Source: Gymnorhina tibicen (lineage: Eukaryota > Chordata > Aves > Passeriformes > Artamidae). Taken from it: a DNA stretch of 64,000 bases. Each line of letters begins with the position of its first letter. Positions within the stretch are counted from its first letter, which is position 1. The position numbers were made by a program, and so were the translations under genes. The notes beneath the pieces are model-generated. The model ran no database searches. It was not told where the DNA came from and worked only from the letters and a program-made list of their open reading frames with translations. The stretch covers positions 310,001-374,000 of the forward strand of contig VXAZ01000981.1 of NCBI GenBank assembly GCA_013399875.1. Direction: 5' to 3'. Below, piece after piece: positions 28,294 to 39,300 of this stretch.

Positions 28294-28423
28294 TAACTTC
28301 CAAATGTAGCAGAGAGCATTCATTTTCTATTGTGCTGCCTTCTCTTCATTATTTGAAATCTAAAGACTTGAGCTCAGATTTCTACCATCAAATTTTAGGC
28401 CAAAAAATAAATTAAACTAGGAG

Positions 28424-28444
28424 GAATTCACCCCAGGTGAATTC
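28424..28444. repeat. Perfect inverted repeat, 9-bp arms
   Basis: GAATTCACC, spacer CCA, GGTGAATTC. Function unknown. Confidence 0.9.
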
Positions 28445-28893
28445 TAAACTCAAAGCTCAACTTATACAGACAGAAAGCAACAGGACCTCCAGTCACACTA
28501 ATTATTAAGTTATCATTTATGGCCAAATTAGTAAAGTCGTATTTCAGAATCAGAGTTTGTTTTCATTTATTTTGTGGCCCACAAAAAAATCAGCAAAATG
28601 TAGCAACTGGAAATACTGGTACAAATTAATTCTGTATTTTTCCACTATAGTTCATGAGTGGTGACCAAAAATTTCAAGAAAAATATTTTTCTTGAGTGCA
28701 TCTCCTGAAGAAACTTTAGGATAGGTAACATCACTAAAAACTTTTGAATTCACAAGAGCCTGGTGCTCTGTCAATGAAAACAATTCCTTTTCCCCTCCCA
28801 CTACAAACATTAAGCAGTGACTAAACACAAACTTAACATCTCTCATGCAAACACATTGTAACAATTACACAGTAATCACTGTAAATACCATAC

Positions 28894-29250
28894 CCTTGAG
28901 GGGATAATTTATCCAGCCATCCTGCTTTAACCTTCTTTACTGATGGTCCATAAAAGCAAGCATATGGTGTTATTGATTCATTTCCAATCAAAGTTTGATC
29001 TCCACCAAATTGCCAAAAATTCATTTGTTCACTGGCCAAAGGATCAGGATCTCCACTTTGTGTCTTACTGCAAGATGCTGGGTTTGGTTTTGTTTTTTTT
29101 TTTTTTTTCTTTAAAGACAAAGAATGTTGTTCCACAATAGAATATACAGATTCACTTTCAGATTCTTCTGGTGTTAATGATAGGTCTTCCTGAGGCAAGG
29201 ATTCATTTTTTGCAAATTCTTTTGTGTTCTCTTTCTGATTATGAAAGTAA
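28894..29250 (-). CDS. ARAP2: ARAP2 coding exon 6: acidic linker, lysine run, start of PH1
   Basis: The exon runs from the acceptor TTTCCTTTCCAG to the donor CAAGG|GTATGG and codes for residues 363-480. It opens with YFHNQKENTKEF, then an acidic ESESESVYSIVE stretch, equivalent to human SESEYSTVEE. Next comes a run of six lysines (409-414) from a 16-A tract. The exon ends in ITPYACFYG and KAGWLDKLSPQ, the first beta strands of PH1 (from about residue 471). The CFYG block and the WLDKLSPQG motif are nearly identical to human ARAP2. Confidence 0.93.
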
Positions 29251-30051
29251 CTGGAAAGGAAAAGTGCATTTTACTCTTAAAATGTATTACTACAATGCAC
29301 AAATACATAAAATTAGTAATTAGAACCAATTAAGACATATTATATTATAAGTATGTTTATAACTTGTATAATCATAGTGATAACCCCAGACATGTTAAAC
29401 ACAATCTTTCTTATTACTATGACCATCCTGAATCTTACTTTCTCCATTAAACAGCAATAGTACCACAATGACACTCCTTTAGAAGCCTGAAGAGAAATTT
29501 AAAATTAATTCTCCTTCCTCAGAAAACTAGCTTCGCTCTTTTGAATACTTTCAAGGACTTGCAGTATCACCTCTCTCTTCCCTCTCCCACCTCAACAGAA
29601 GCCTGGTGCAGACTGGATAAATAAGAAGCACATTAGCTCCCACTTCATCAAGCCACGGGCCACTGCCTCATGACAGGAGTGGTGAATGTGTTCTAGTTTC
29701 GTGTTTGTTTGGGTGGATTGTTTTTTTTTTCTAATGAGGAAGTAAATTATGAGAGCACTCAGACACAGTTAGCTAGGAGATGTACAAAAATGGAACTTGG
29801 TCTTCCTTATTCTGACTGGGGAAAACAGGGACAATCTCCAAATCCACAAGAGATTCTGAAACCTGGTTTAAACAGTCTCAGAACAGCCAGAGTGCCCAGC
29901 TTTGCCTCAAAAAGGATGGGGTAAAGCCTCAAATAGAAGGAAAAAAATACAGTCATGGTTGTGCCCTCAGAGCTAGAGATCCACTTGTGACATCAGTAAA
30001 TAACATTTTCTTCTTTACATTCTGAGTTTCTCTGTAATTCTAATTTAATAC
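29251..30051 (-). other. ARAP2: ARAP2 intron between exons 5 and 6
   Basis: An 801-bp intron with no recognisable feature. Confidence 0.75.
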
Positions 30052-30134
30052 CATAGATTCTTGGAAGAATATTCTTCACTCATTCCTAGATCCAATTTAC
30101 TTTCACAAGCCAGGAATTCATTTCCATGAAGTTC
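30052..30134 (-). CDS. ARAP2: ARAP2 coding exon 5 (83 bp, linker)
   Basis: The acceptor TTTCTTTTCTAG and the donor ATG|GTATTA bound an open 83-bp stretch reading ELHGNEFLACESKLDLG and on to SEEYSSKNL. The NEFL core matches the human linker between PYGETF and the first PH domain. Phase supports it: exon 4 ends in phase 0 and exon 6 needs two incoming bases, and 83 is 3n+2. The donor is weaker than average at positions +4 to +6, so the exon could be skipped in some transcripts, but skipping would shift the frame. Confidence 0.75.
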
Positions 30135-33100
30135 CTAGAAAAGAAATATATGGTAACTAACATTTGTACTGAAGGAGTAAGTGATATTTAAATTACTGTA
30201 GACACAAATCACACACAAACAACCTAACTAGCAAAGCTGTTCTTTCCCAAATTTCACACATGCATTTGAATGTTGATTTTTGTATTCTAAGAAATGTTAT
30301 TTTTAACATTTTCATTTTAAATTATAATATTCAAATAAAACATTTAAGCATGGTCCAAAATACCTGATACAAACAAATCAGATAAAGAAATTCAGTGCAT
30401 AGAAATACCAGTCTCTGATTTTTCTCCACTGGCACCACTGACACCACTGACATTCTGGTTTTGGCAGGGATAGAGTTAATTTTCTTCCTAGTAGCTGGTA
30501 CAGGGCTATGTTTTGCATTTAAGAATGAGAATAATGTTGATAACTGATGTTGCTGGGTACTGCTTACTCTAAGTGAAGGACTTCTCAGTTTCCCGTGCTC
30601 TGCCAGCGAGCACGTGCACAGGAAGCCAGAAGGGAGTATGGCCAGGACAGCTGAGCCAAACTGGCCAAAGGGATATTCCATACCACAGAGCATCATGCTC
30701 TCTCCTTTCCACTACAGTTACTATCAGCATTAGTATTATTATTATATTTTGCTTTGTTTTAAATATTAATCTGGTCTTATCCCACCACCTAAGAGGTTTA
30801 CTTGTTTTCCAATTCTCCTCACTGCAGTGGGAGTGAGTGAGTAGCTGTGTTGTGGTTGCCAGCTGGGGTTAAACCATGGCAACTGAATATTTTTTAAGCT
30901 CAAGAGCCACATGTTACATGTGCCTTAAGTACCATTTATGATTTGCCACTGCTAGCCTATCTTTCATAACAATATTTCTTCTCAGAATAAATGTACACCC
31001 TTCATAGTACACTAAAGAGAAAATAATGGCAAATTCAAAATCCTAAAGTAACAATGAACTCAGCCATACTGAATACATCTTGTTGGGGTCTTTTTTAGCC
31101 AGTATTTTCTTCCTAAAAGGCTCATATATTAAAATTTTCTTAGAAATCTTTATCACAAACTGCTTGCAGTGTACAAAACATCAAGGTTAACACTGCTCAT
31201 GAACATTACATTTCACACTTCCTAAAGTTAATCTGACAATTATATTGCACTACTAAGCTTCTCAATATGTCTTTCTTCCTTTTAAAAAAAACTTTAAAAT
31301 TAACATCTTCATGCTTTCTGATAGAAGCGTTTTAATTTACTCATTTAAGCTTTTATGTGTATGCAACAAAGCTGAACAATGGCAGAAACAAAGTGGATAA
31401 GTTCTCACAACATTGCCATTTGTTTTGTGAGTAGCAGCACCTAAGCTTGTACTTGAGGACTGTACCTTGGCAACCTGGAAAGGCAAAACTAAAAAAAAAG
31501 GACATAGTCCAAAGCAGAGGAAGCACAAATGTAGAAATCACAGTCTGATGCTAGGATAGATCTAGGTGAACTGCCTGTCTGCCTCTGCCAATCAGATCCG
31601 TTATAAAAACAAAAACCCACCAAAACCTAACCACTCTCACATCACAGTACTATGTTGTAGCACCAAGGGCTAAAAAGAAAAACAACTAAAAAAACCCAAA
31701 ACCCCAAAAGAATACAAAAACCCCCTAGACCAATAAAACCAACCAAACCCTACAAAAAAAAACCAACCAAAAAGTATCAGTATACCTTGTAAACAAATTA
31801 AATAGAAAACTCAAAAGCAATCTATCCACTTCTTATCAAATACTTGGATTGCCTGGAATCTCACAAAAGAAGGGGAAATGGCCACACTTCTACACAATAG
31901 CCAAGAGGCTAATATCATGGTGCGTGAAAGATCTTCAGAGTAAAAATAGTCAGTATCCTTTATCTTCATTTGCTTATCAGCATACAATTGCAAACCATAC
32001 CCACCGAAGCTGCATGGTAGTACCTCTTCCTTCCTGTGATGAACCACTACAGTAACAGTTTGAGATGTCCTGCTTGTGCTCACTTCATAATCTTCAGTAC
32101 TCAAAGAAGTGAATTCAGAGAGCCAGACAACTTCCAAGCAATAACGAACAAATGCATTTCTATTGTCAGTAGATTTTAAAATGTAGAAGTCCACAAATGA
32201 AGACAGATTGTGGGTAAAGGAAGTTCTATTTGTTCACAAACATGTATTTCAAACAAATTAAATCCCAAGCATTTGCAGTGTCCTCTTTACAGAAATACCC
32301 TGCAAGATGCTCAGGCTCAAGACAAGAAAAAATACCCACCTCCTGCAAGTCTCTGAGGTATTCATGCAAACACCTTTATAGAGAGAAGTATTTCTTCTAT
32401 ATATGTACTGTTCTTATGCATAGGAAGCACCTATCCTTAGGGAAGAAGTATGGCTTCTGGATCCCAGACGGATAGAACTGCCTACTAAAAAAACCCTCTA
32501 CTTTTGACCAGGAAGTAAATTCAGATACACTTCTGGTTTTAGCTTTTTCTAAAAGGTAGTCTTCCTGATTTCAACAGCAAGACAGGAAGCCTGAAAGCTA
32601 AAACACAGACTGAATGAAGGGTATCGGGACCAAGCCTACATTAGATGAAGATTCAACACCATTGAGGAGAGGCATCTTCCTTAGTCTCCAATTAAAGCTA
32701 ATGTCACACAGCTCTCAGGTTGATTCTTGAATCATGGTCTGGCAATACAACTTTGTAATGGGTCCATAAAGATAAACTCCTCTTTTTAAAATATTATGTT
32801 AAAAGTGGTAAGATTTGCCAGCCTTCCACACTACCCCAATGCTCAGGAGCTCACACAGTTTACCAAGCTCAGTATTCATGTTTAATTTAGTCTGTCTACA
32901 GCAAGAAATAAAGCCAGTATTTCACCTGTGAGGCCTAAACTCATCAGAATTCAGTTTTCCTCTGAAGGAATTCTAATATACTCAACTCTTTTAGTTAGAC
33001 ACAACAATAAAACAGCTCTAAAACACTTGGATTTTTGTGTTATTTTTAAATCAATATTTAATAAACCAGTTCCTTCTTCAGGTTGCCCTTCAGAGGTTTC

Positions 33101-35270
33101 TCTTTCTACTTGTATTTCTTCCTGACCAAATCAAAGGCATATTTTCTTTACAGCCTTCACTCCCCTGTTCTCTCACGCTCACTTACTTCCAGTCTGTAGT
33201 GACTCATTACCTATTTCTACAGGCACTCCCTTCATAAAAGCCTACAGAAGCCTTTTCTTTACACCAATGAAACAGAAAGAAGGGTGATGGCCAACTTACA
33301 AGCCCTTAGAACAAATTTCACTCAGTAAGTATAACAACTTGACACCTTTATTCTATATAGACAAACTATATTCTTGTACTTAACATGAAGCAGCAGCAAC
33401 AAACTCTAAAATCTCAAGATACTTCACAGTGTTATCTAAATATTATTTGTTACTAGGATATTTGCTTCTGCTGAAAAAAATCTGAAAGTGAAATGTATCG
33501 CAGGATGTTTGTTTTAGTTCTTCTTTATGACCTTTGTCTGCAACTATGTGCTAATGGAACTAAAATCAGCTATGAAGTTTCCAACAGGCATGTGATAAAC
33601 ATAAGGCAAGAAACTGTTCACATGTATGAAAGTGATATTAAAATCCAAATCTTCAGATCAGGTAAAGGATGTTATAATAGACTGCATTAATCATGATTCT
33701 ACAGTCAGCAGAAATAGCAATTTAGTTTCAAGCAGTTAATCCAGTTTAACAGCATGGTATTTTTGTACTTGGTGCCTTTGTATGATAAGAAAGAGTGCTG
33801 ACAACCTTTCTGGGTATGCTTTTTCATAAACAACCATTTCAATGAAATGTACAGAATAATGCTAAGAAGTAACAAGAGGGCTAGGAAACTTCTTCTAGAA
33901 AATCAGTTTAAACCACTGAAATCATTACAAAGAAGTTAAATTTTGAATTTTTAAAGACATTGGTGCAGACAACAATAACTAGAACAGACAAGACATTGCA
34001 TGCAAGGAAAGAAAATGAACACTCAAAAGCCAACTTTGCGTGCACCTAACAAGAACAAGAAGGAAAGACAAGGTGTGATTTTATGTGTACTGTGTTAAAA
34101 AGTGAACAACAAAAAGGCATAGTATACTTCCAAAAGAAAGTATGCATCAAAAAGAGATTACTTTTATTCCTATAAAACTACTCTCATTAGAAGATGAAAT
34201 TTGAACCATTTACTTTTATTGATCAATCCTTAAGAAATTAGAATGGGAGGAAGAAAAACCCTAGACATCCATTTGAGTAGTTTTTGTTTTAGTCAATGGT
34301 TTACAATATTTTAAAAATTAAACATTAGAGTGAAGACCAGGACAGAAGAATTTTCTGTTATCTTTAATTCTGTGGCTAAAGACTGGCTGGAAAAAGTGTA
34401 AGTAATCACAGAATCAACAATTTCTGGTCTGCATCCTGCTGGGACAGAAGCAGGAGCTGGAAATTCATGGCATTTGGCAGATGCCTCACTAAGCTAATTT
34501 ACCTCCCATATCTCCCTCCACATGATTCAGAAGTCTGTTCATGTCATCTGTGGCATTCACACCATCAACTACTGACCCCAACAAAAATGATCACTTCAGA
34601 GAATCCTAAAAGAAAAGTGACTTTCTGGGTATACAGGTAGTTTAGGAGATGCATGAAAAATATCATGCAAGAACTAAAAAGGTCCTGAGAACTTTCATTT
34701 CCAGGAATTGAAAAATGGTGTGGCCAAATGTGACCATCATATCACCCAAGCTAATGTGCAAGCTGCTTTCACAGGATATGCAAAAGTCTGGGTGGAGACG
34801 CCCAGTCTTGATCTGCAGTTCTCAGATGAGAAAAAAGCCACTTTTACCCTTCTTAGTAAATTCTAACAGTTCCAAATTTCAACAGCTTAAGCTCAATTAT
34901 GCACAAAGGATGGGACCTGAGAGCATAAATATGGCGTTGGGCATTGGAGTTAAAAAAAAAAAAAAGAAGTCAGTTATCTGTCCTATGTTGGTTTAAAAAA
35001 AAAAAAAAGGAAGAAAAAAAGAAACAACCAACACATACACCACAGCTTCCTACTACTATTGAACATACAAAGTGTCTCTTGAGATTACCAGAAGTTATTA
35101 GTCCTCATATATTTACATCATAAACGCTTTGCATACACCGAAAAAGACAGAAAGAGTACTGGCAACCAAAAAAAGCACAGAAAGAAAAAAAGAATTAAGG
35201 GCAGTATGGAATACCTCGCATGAAGATTAAAGTGAAGACAGACTATATACATTCAGGTTTCTCAACTTAC
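30135..35270 (-). other. ARAP2: ARAP2 intron between exons 4 and 5
   Basis: The intron carries the LTR at 30451-30881 and an A/C-rich low-complexity patch at about 31670-31775. The open frames at 31811-32194 and others have no coding look. Confidence 0.75.
30451..30881 (+). mobile_element. Solo LTR, ERVL-like, 431 bp, same family as 20548-21103
   Basis: Identical 5-bp duplications ACTGA (30446-30450 and 30882-30886) bound it. Shared blocks with the copy at 20548 include TTCCTAGTAGCTGGTACAGG, the GGGATATTCCATACC block and the end GGTTAAACCATGGCA. It has lost some internal sequence relative to that copy. Its first bases have drifted from TGTG to CATT. It lies in the ARAP2 intron just upstream of exon 5 in transcript order. 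Confidence 0.88.
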
Positions 35271-35338
35271 TTTAGCATCTTTAACGTTGTCACAAATAAA
35301 GGTTTCCCCATACGGAGAGATAATGGGTGGCTTTTCTT
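35271..35338 (-). CDS. ARAP2: ARAP2 coding exon 4 (68 bp, PYGETF motif)
   Basis: The exon follows the acceptor TACTTTCACAG and ends at AAA|GTAAGT. It reads EKPPIISPYGETFICDN and ends VKDAK, matching the human block IFPYGETF in the linker between SAM and PH1. It enters with one base supplied by exon 3 and leaves in phase 0. The function of the motif is not known to me. Confidence 0.9.
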
Positions 35339-36281
35339 CTGTGAAAGTATCTTAAAGCAGACAAATAAATTAATAAATAACTAGAGTCACACAGTGCTCT
35401 ACTGGGAGTCACAAATGCTCTGCTAAAGTCATAATAAAATCAACAAGGGACACAGATTTTTCAGCTTGTAATTTCTCTGTCCTTCTCAGAAAAAACTTCG
35501 AGGAACAATAAACAACGTCCCATTTCTAAGTGAATTCCAGATACTTTCTTTTCTCCACAGACATTATCACTATTATTATGTAATTTGAATATAACTTGCA
35601 TACAGATACTTTCTTCTTTCCTATCCTCCATCAAGTTAAAATAAAAAAACCTGTAGTTTACTAGTCTAAGAAGCAATAGCTCCAAAGTGTTCTTTATTCT
35701 GACTTTAAAAAAAATACCAAAAATAAACCGCACAACTCTTTTGTGCACAATCTTCATTTTGTCATCGAGTATTTCCTTGAAATAAATATACGTAACTTCA
35801 AACAAGACATATCTCTTGAATATGAAAGAAGTTTCCAGCTGACTGCACAAGACTTCTAAATGCTTCAGTAAACTATTTAATACAATTAATTTCCTGTTAT
35901 TTCCTGGAGCTATGAGCACTTACAAACACATTAAGCAGCATTAGTCAGGAATACATTCCTTATATCTTTCAAGTTAACTCTGCTTAAAAAATCTGGATCT
36001 AACCTTAGAAACTTAAAGCACTAGTCTAAAATAAAGTATATTAAAATAAATGGGGCTTAAAGATTAGATTTTCCAATTTTTACTTTATTTGGTCATGATC
36101 AAAAACTAAATAAAAATGCAGAAGTGATTAAGTGCTCTGCTATCACATAGATCAATTCTTCTAGACCTTTGAGATGCCCAATATTTCTTAAAATATGTAA
36201 GTAATACTTATTTTAGACAACTGGTCCAAGATTTCTTTTTACTTAATATTCAAGATGTAAATATCGGCATGCTTAACTCAC
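35339..36281 (-). other. ARAP2: ARAP2 intron between exons 3 and 4
   Basis: A 943-bp intron. It contains an unbroken 152-codon minus-strand frame (35919-35461) with no recognisable domain, discussed in the findings. Confidence 0.7.
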
Positions 36282-36352
36282 TGTTTTGTGAAATTTGCCT
36301 CCCAGTGCAAGAAATATTTATAAGGTCCATATTTCTTCTTCTCTGAAGGGAA
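36282..36352 (-). CDS. ARAP2: ARAP2 coding exon 3 (71 bp, linker)
   Basis: The acceptor is CTTGTTCAAG and the donor is ACA|GTGAGT. With the two bases left by exon 2, the exon reads S-SLQRRRNMDLINISCTG and on to QISQN. This aligns loosely with the human segment that follows RHRPVPEIP, which contains YFRERRN. The call rests on that RRN match and on phase: exon 2 leaves two bases, this exon leaves one, and exon 4 needs exactly one to read its conserved PYGETF motif. A CAG acceptor ten bases further on (after CCCTTCAG) would break the frame. Confidence 0.75.
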
Positions 36353-39300
36353 CTTGAACAAGACAAAGCACAGAATGAAAACATTAATTGAAATTTTCCA
36401 GAAAATAAGCAAAACCATCTCATGCAGTTAAACAATTAAAATTATATACAAACATAGAAAAAATAGATTTTGAGCTTGGGAAATTTTTTGATTTATTTTA
36501 AAGTCACACAACAATATGTTTTCCTCCCCTTATGACACTGAATACTTCTCTGATCCTAGCAGACATCCCAAATTCGGGATTTTGTTTTGTTCTGAATCAA
36601 CCTTACAAAACATTTAGATTAAATTGCTTGAAGAATGGAGATCCCAGAGTTTTCCCCAACCTTTTCCTTCCCTTCTCCTTCACAATGATTACCAAAGACT
36701 GTACTTAGAAAAGGATGTATTATGAAAATCTACTTTAACATTAAACTCATAAGGGGCCTGAGAATCCAGCCAAAACATGCTCCCAACCACTGAAAAAAAA
36801 TTGCTGTAAGTTTTGATTTCCTAAGGTGAATTATTTCCCCCCACAAAGTTTTAAAACCAAGAGGTAAATGACACTGCACTGCAACTGCCTGTGACTGCCC
36901 CTACACATTTTATACATGGGTAAGGAGGTATCTCCATGCACGGCAGAAACGTTGAAACATTATTTTATTAGTGCTGTTGTGCTGGCCCCACCTGTTTCAG
37001 TAATTTCAAGTACAGTGCAATACTATCGCTATTATTGATATTTCAGGCCAAGATCGCTTTATAATATGAACATAGGAAGAAAAATGTGTGAATTAGAAAA
37101 TTTCTAACCCACCTTCACTAGTCTAGCAGTCTGGATTAGAGGTCTTTTCAATCAAGCTCTCTGTATTAGTGGTCTTTTCAGTCAAACTCTGAATTCCCCC
37201 ATTAATATAACTAGCAATTTTTCCTCTTAATTTCATTTTCTCTGCTTAAAAGAGTACCAGAGGTTCTCATGCATCCTTATAGATGCACAGACACCTTATT
37301 CTGTGTCTGATAAATGCCATGTGAGTTCCTTATCCGTTTTCCTAATGGTTTGTAAGTCCTCCATCCTTTGAAGCCAAAGGCAATTGTTGTCTACTAAAAA
37401 TATCAATCTCCTGTTTCCCCACTTAACATATCAAGAAATTGTAGTATTTTAAGATAAGCTACTTTTAAAACTTTAGACCTACTGTCCCATGAAGTCCAAC
37501 TTGAATCATTCCTTACTACAAAATGATGTTTCTTTGTGACAGAAAGCAGGCATTCATGAACTACGATTTTACATAATTTTTACTCCATGCCTAAATCTGC
37601 CTCAAAAAATTTATTAGATTAAATTCAAAATAGAAGCCACACCTTATAAAGTTACGTGACATTTCAAATGTTATCCAGGTTATATAAACTAAGTTCCCCA
37701 ATGATTACTTTATAAAATCCTGGTTCTGGAAAACACAAGGTGAGTATTCTGCGCAGGATTATGGCCTAGTTCCTATATATAATTGCTTACTCTTCTGAGT
37801 CATAATTACAATAAATACACAGCAAATACTTTAAAAATCTGTTTCATCATACATTTTACTAAAATTGATGTAGTTACACCTTTTGAAGTTCTATTAGCAA
37901 ACTAACTTCATATGTTTGTAGTAACCAAATTTTAAAGAACTTGGTATACTTAAAAAAAAAACCCAAAACCTAACCTAGTGTATTTCAACAGAGATCAGAT
38001 TTTTTGTTGTCAGGTTGGTATCTTTTAAGGGGTGTTAGCAGCATTAAACTAAATTAAGAGTTACAGATAAACAGCTTTGACTTGAAGAGCTTTTAAAATT
38101 ATGGGGTTTTCCTTATGTAAAAGAGTGAGTCATTTGCTTAGTTTCAGGGTGGATGGATAATTTCACCAGGAAATGAAAAATAACAAGTCAGCTTAAAAAC
38201 AAAAACAAAAGCAAACCAAAAACACAAAACAAAAAAAAGCCCCAAAAAACCCAAACCCCACTTTTTTTTAAATCCATGTACTTTTCAGAACTTGTGTATT
38301 CTTTTTGATCATGCACCTACATTTATGTATACATGGCACAAAATCCTGCTAATAAGCAAACTAGTCTTTTTTTCCAGCATTCAAAAATACAGTCATTTTT
38401 GGAAAGGAAATCTCTAATTTATGTTAATTTAAAACTACCTCAAGATATAAAATAAATGAAATGAGCTTATTTTGAATATCTGCTTGAAAGATTATGTGTC
38501 ATAAAAAAACCTACAGTGCAAGCTATAAAATGATAATTTGTCAATGCTTAATAGGATAGTAAGCTAGTTATTGTACAAATTAAATACCTGGATTAAAGGA
38601 GAGAAAAATGCTGAAGACAACTTTTGGAGGAAAAAAAATTGAAAACAAATCTTATAACTACATCAATCTATGACTTTTTCTTAGCCATTTCAAAAAGTAA
38701 ATACTTCTCTTGAATTTTTTCCATTCAAAAATTGAGTGCCTCAAACAAAGAAGACTGATGATATTCTTTATTTTGCTCTTTAATGGAAGGCTAATGCAAG
38801 CAGTCTGCCAATCACAAAGTGTGCCATTTTTTCAAAGATATAATAATAATTTCAATTAGTGTTCAATTTTGACTTAGTTACAACTGTGGTGATTAAGACT
38901 CCCTATTTTCATATATTAAGAGGTACCGGATGCAGCTCAGGCTGCATACACTTCTCTAGCACCCCTTATTATGCACAAACAGGATGAAAGGATGTGATGA
39001 GGCAGTGACTGGTCTTGCTAAATGCCAAGAGGCTGGAAAGCTAAAACTTTGCACCGAGCTGGTTTATTCAATATACTCCTGTCACCTTGCAAATAAAGTG
39101 AGGGGAGGAGGTCAGTGCAAGCTGTCTTTACTGGCATTCATCTGCTGAGTGTTTTAAATGAAAGAAGCTTTTGTTTTCAAACTCATTCAAGAAATGTTTT
39201 CTTTTCTATACATCTCAAGACTTAACCCTCCCATAACGCAAACACATCAAAACTGCTCTAGCACGCTGTGTTAAAGCTTTGGGGTTCATAGACTGCTAGC

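Larger units (their letters stand above)
25798..28893 (-). other. ARAP2: ARAP2 intron between exons 6 and 7
   Basis: AT-rich intron. Contents are a short GAAA tract near 27350, a TTG-rich microsatellite at 28264-28293 and a perfect inverted repeat at 28424-28444. No gene or transposon was recognised. Confidence 0.85.

Noticed and set aside
28833..29198. 121-codon minus-strand frame read as a complete small protein
   Set aside because: It is ARAP2 exon 6 running past its donor at 28893 into intron sequence. The true exon starts upstream at 29250.
31811..32194. 127-codon minus-strand frame in an ARAP2 intron
   Set aside because: No domain or ARAP2 similarity, no fitting splice sites, and the ARAP2 phases are already satisfied by exons 4 and 5.
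36250..36435. 61-codon minus-strand open frame taken as a separate small gene
   Set aside because: Its middle is ARAP2 exon 3. The apparent start and end are intron sequence.
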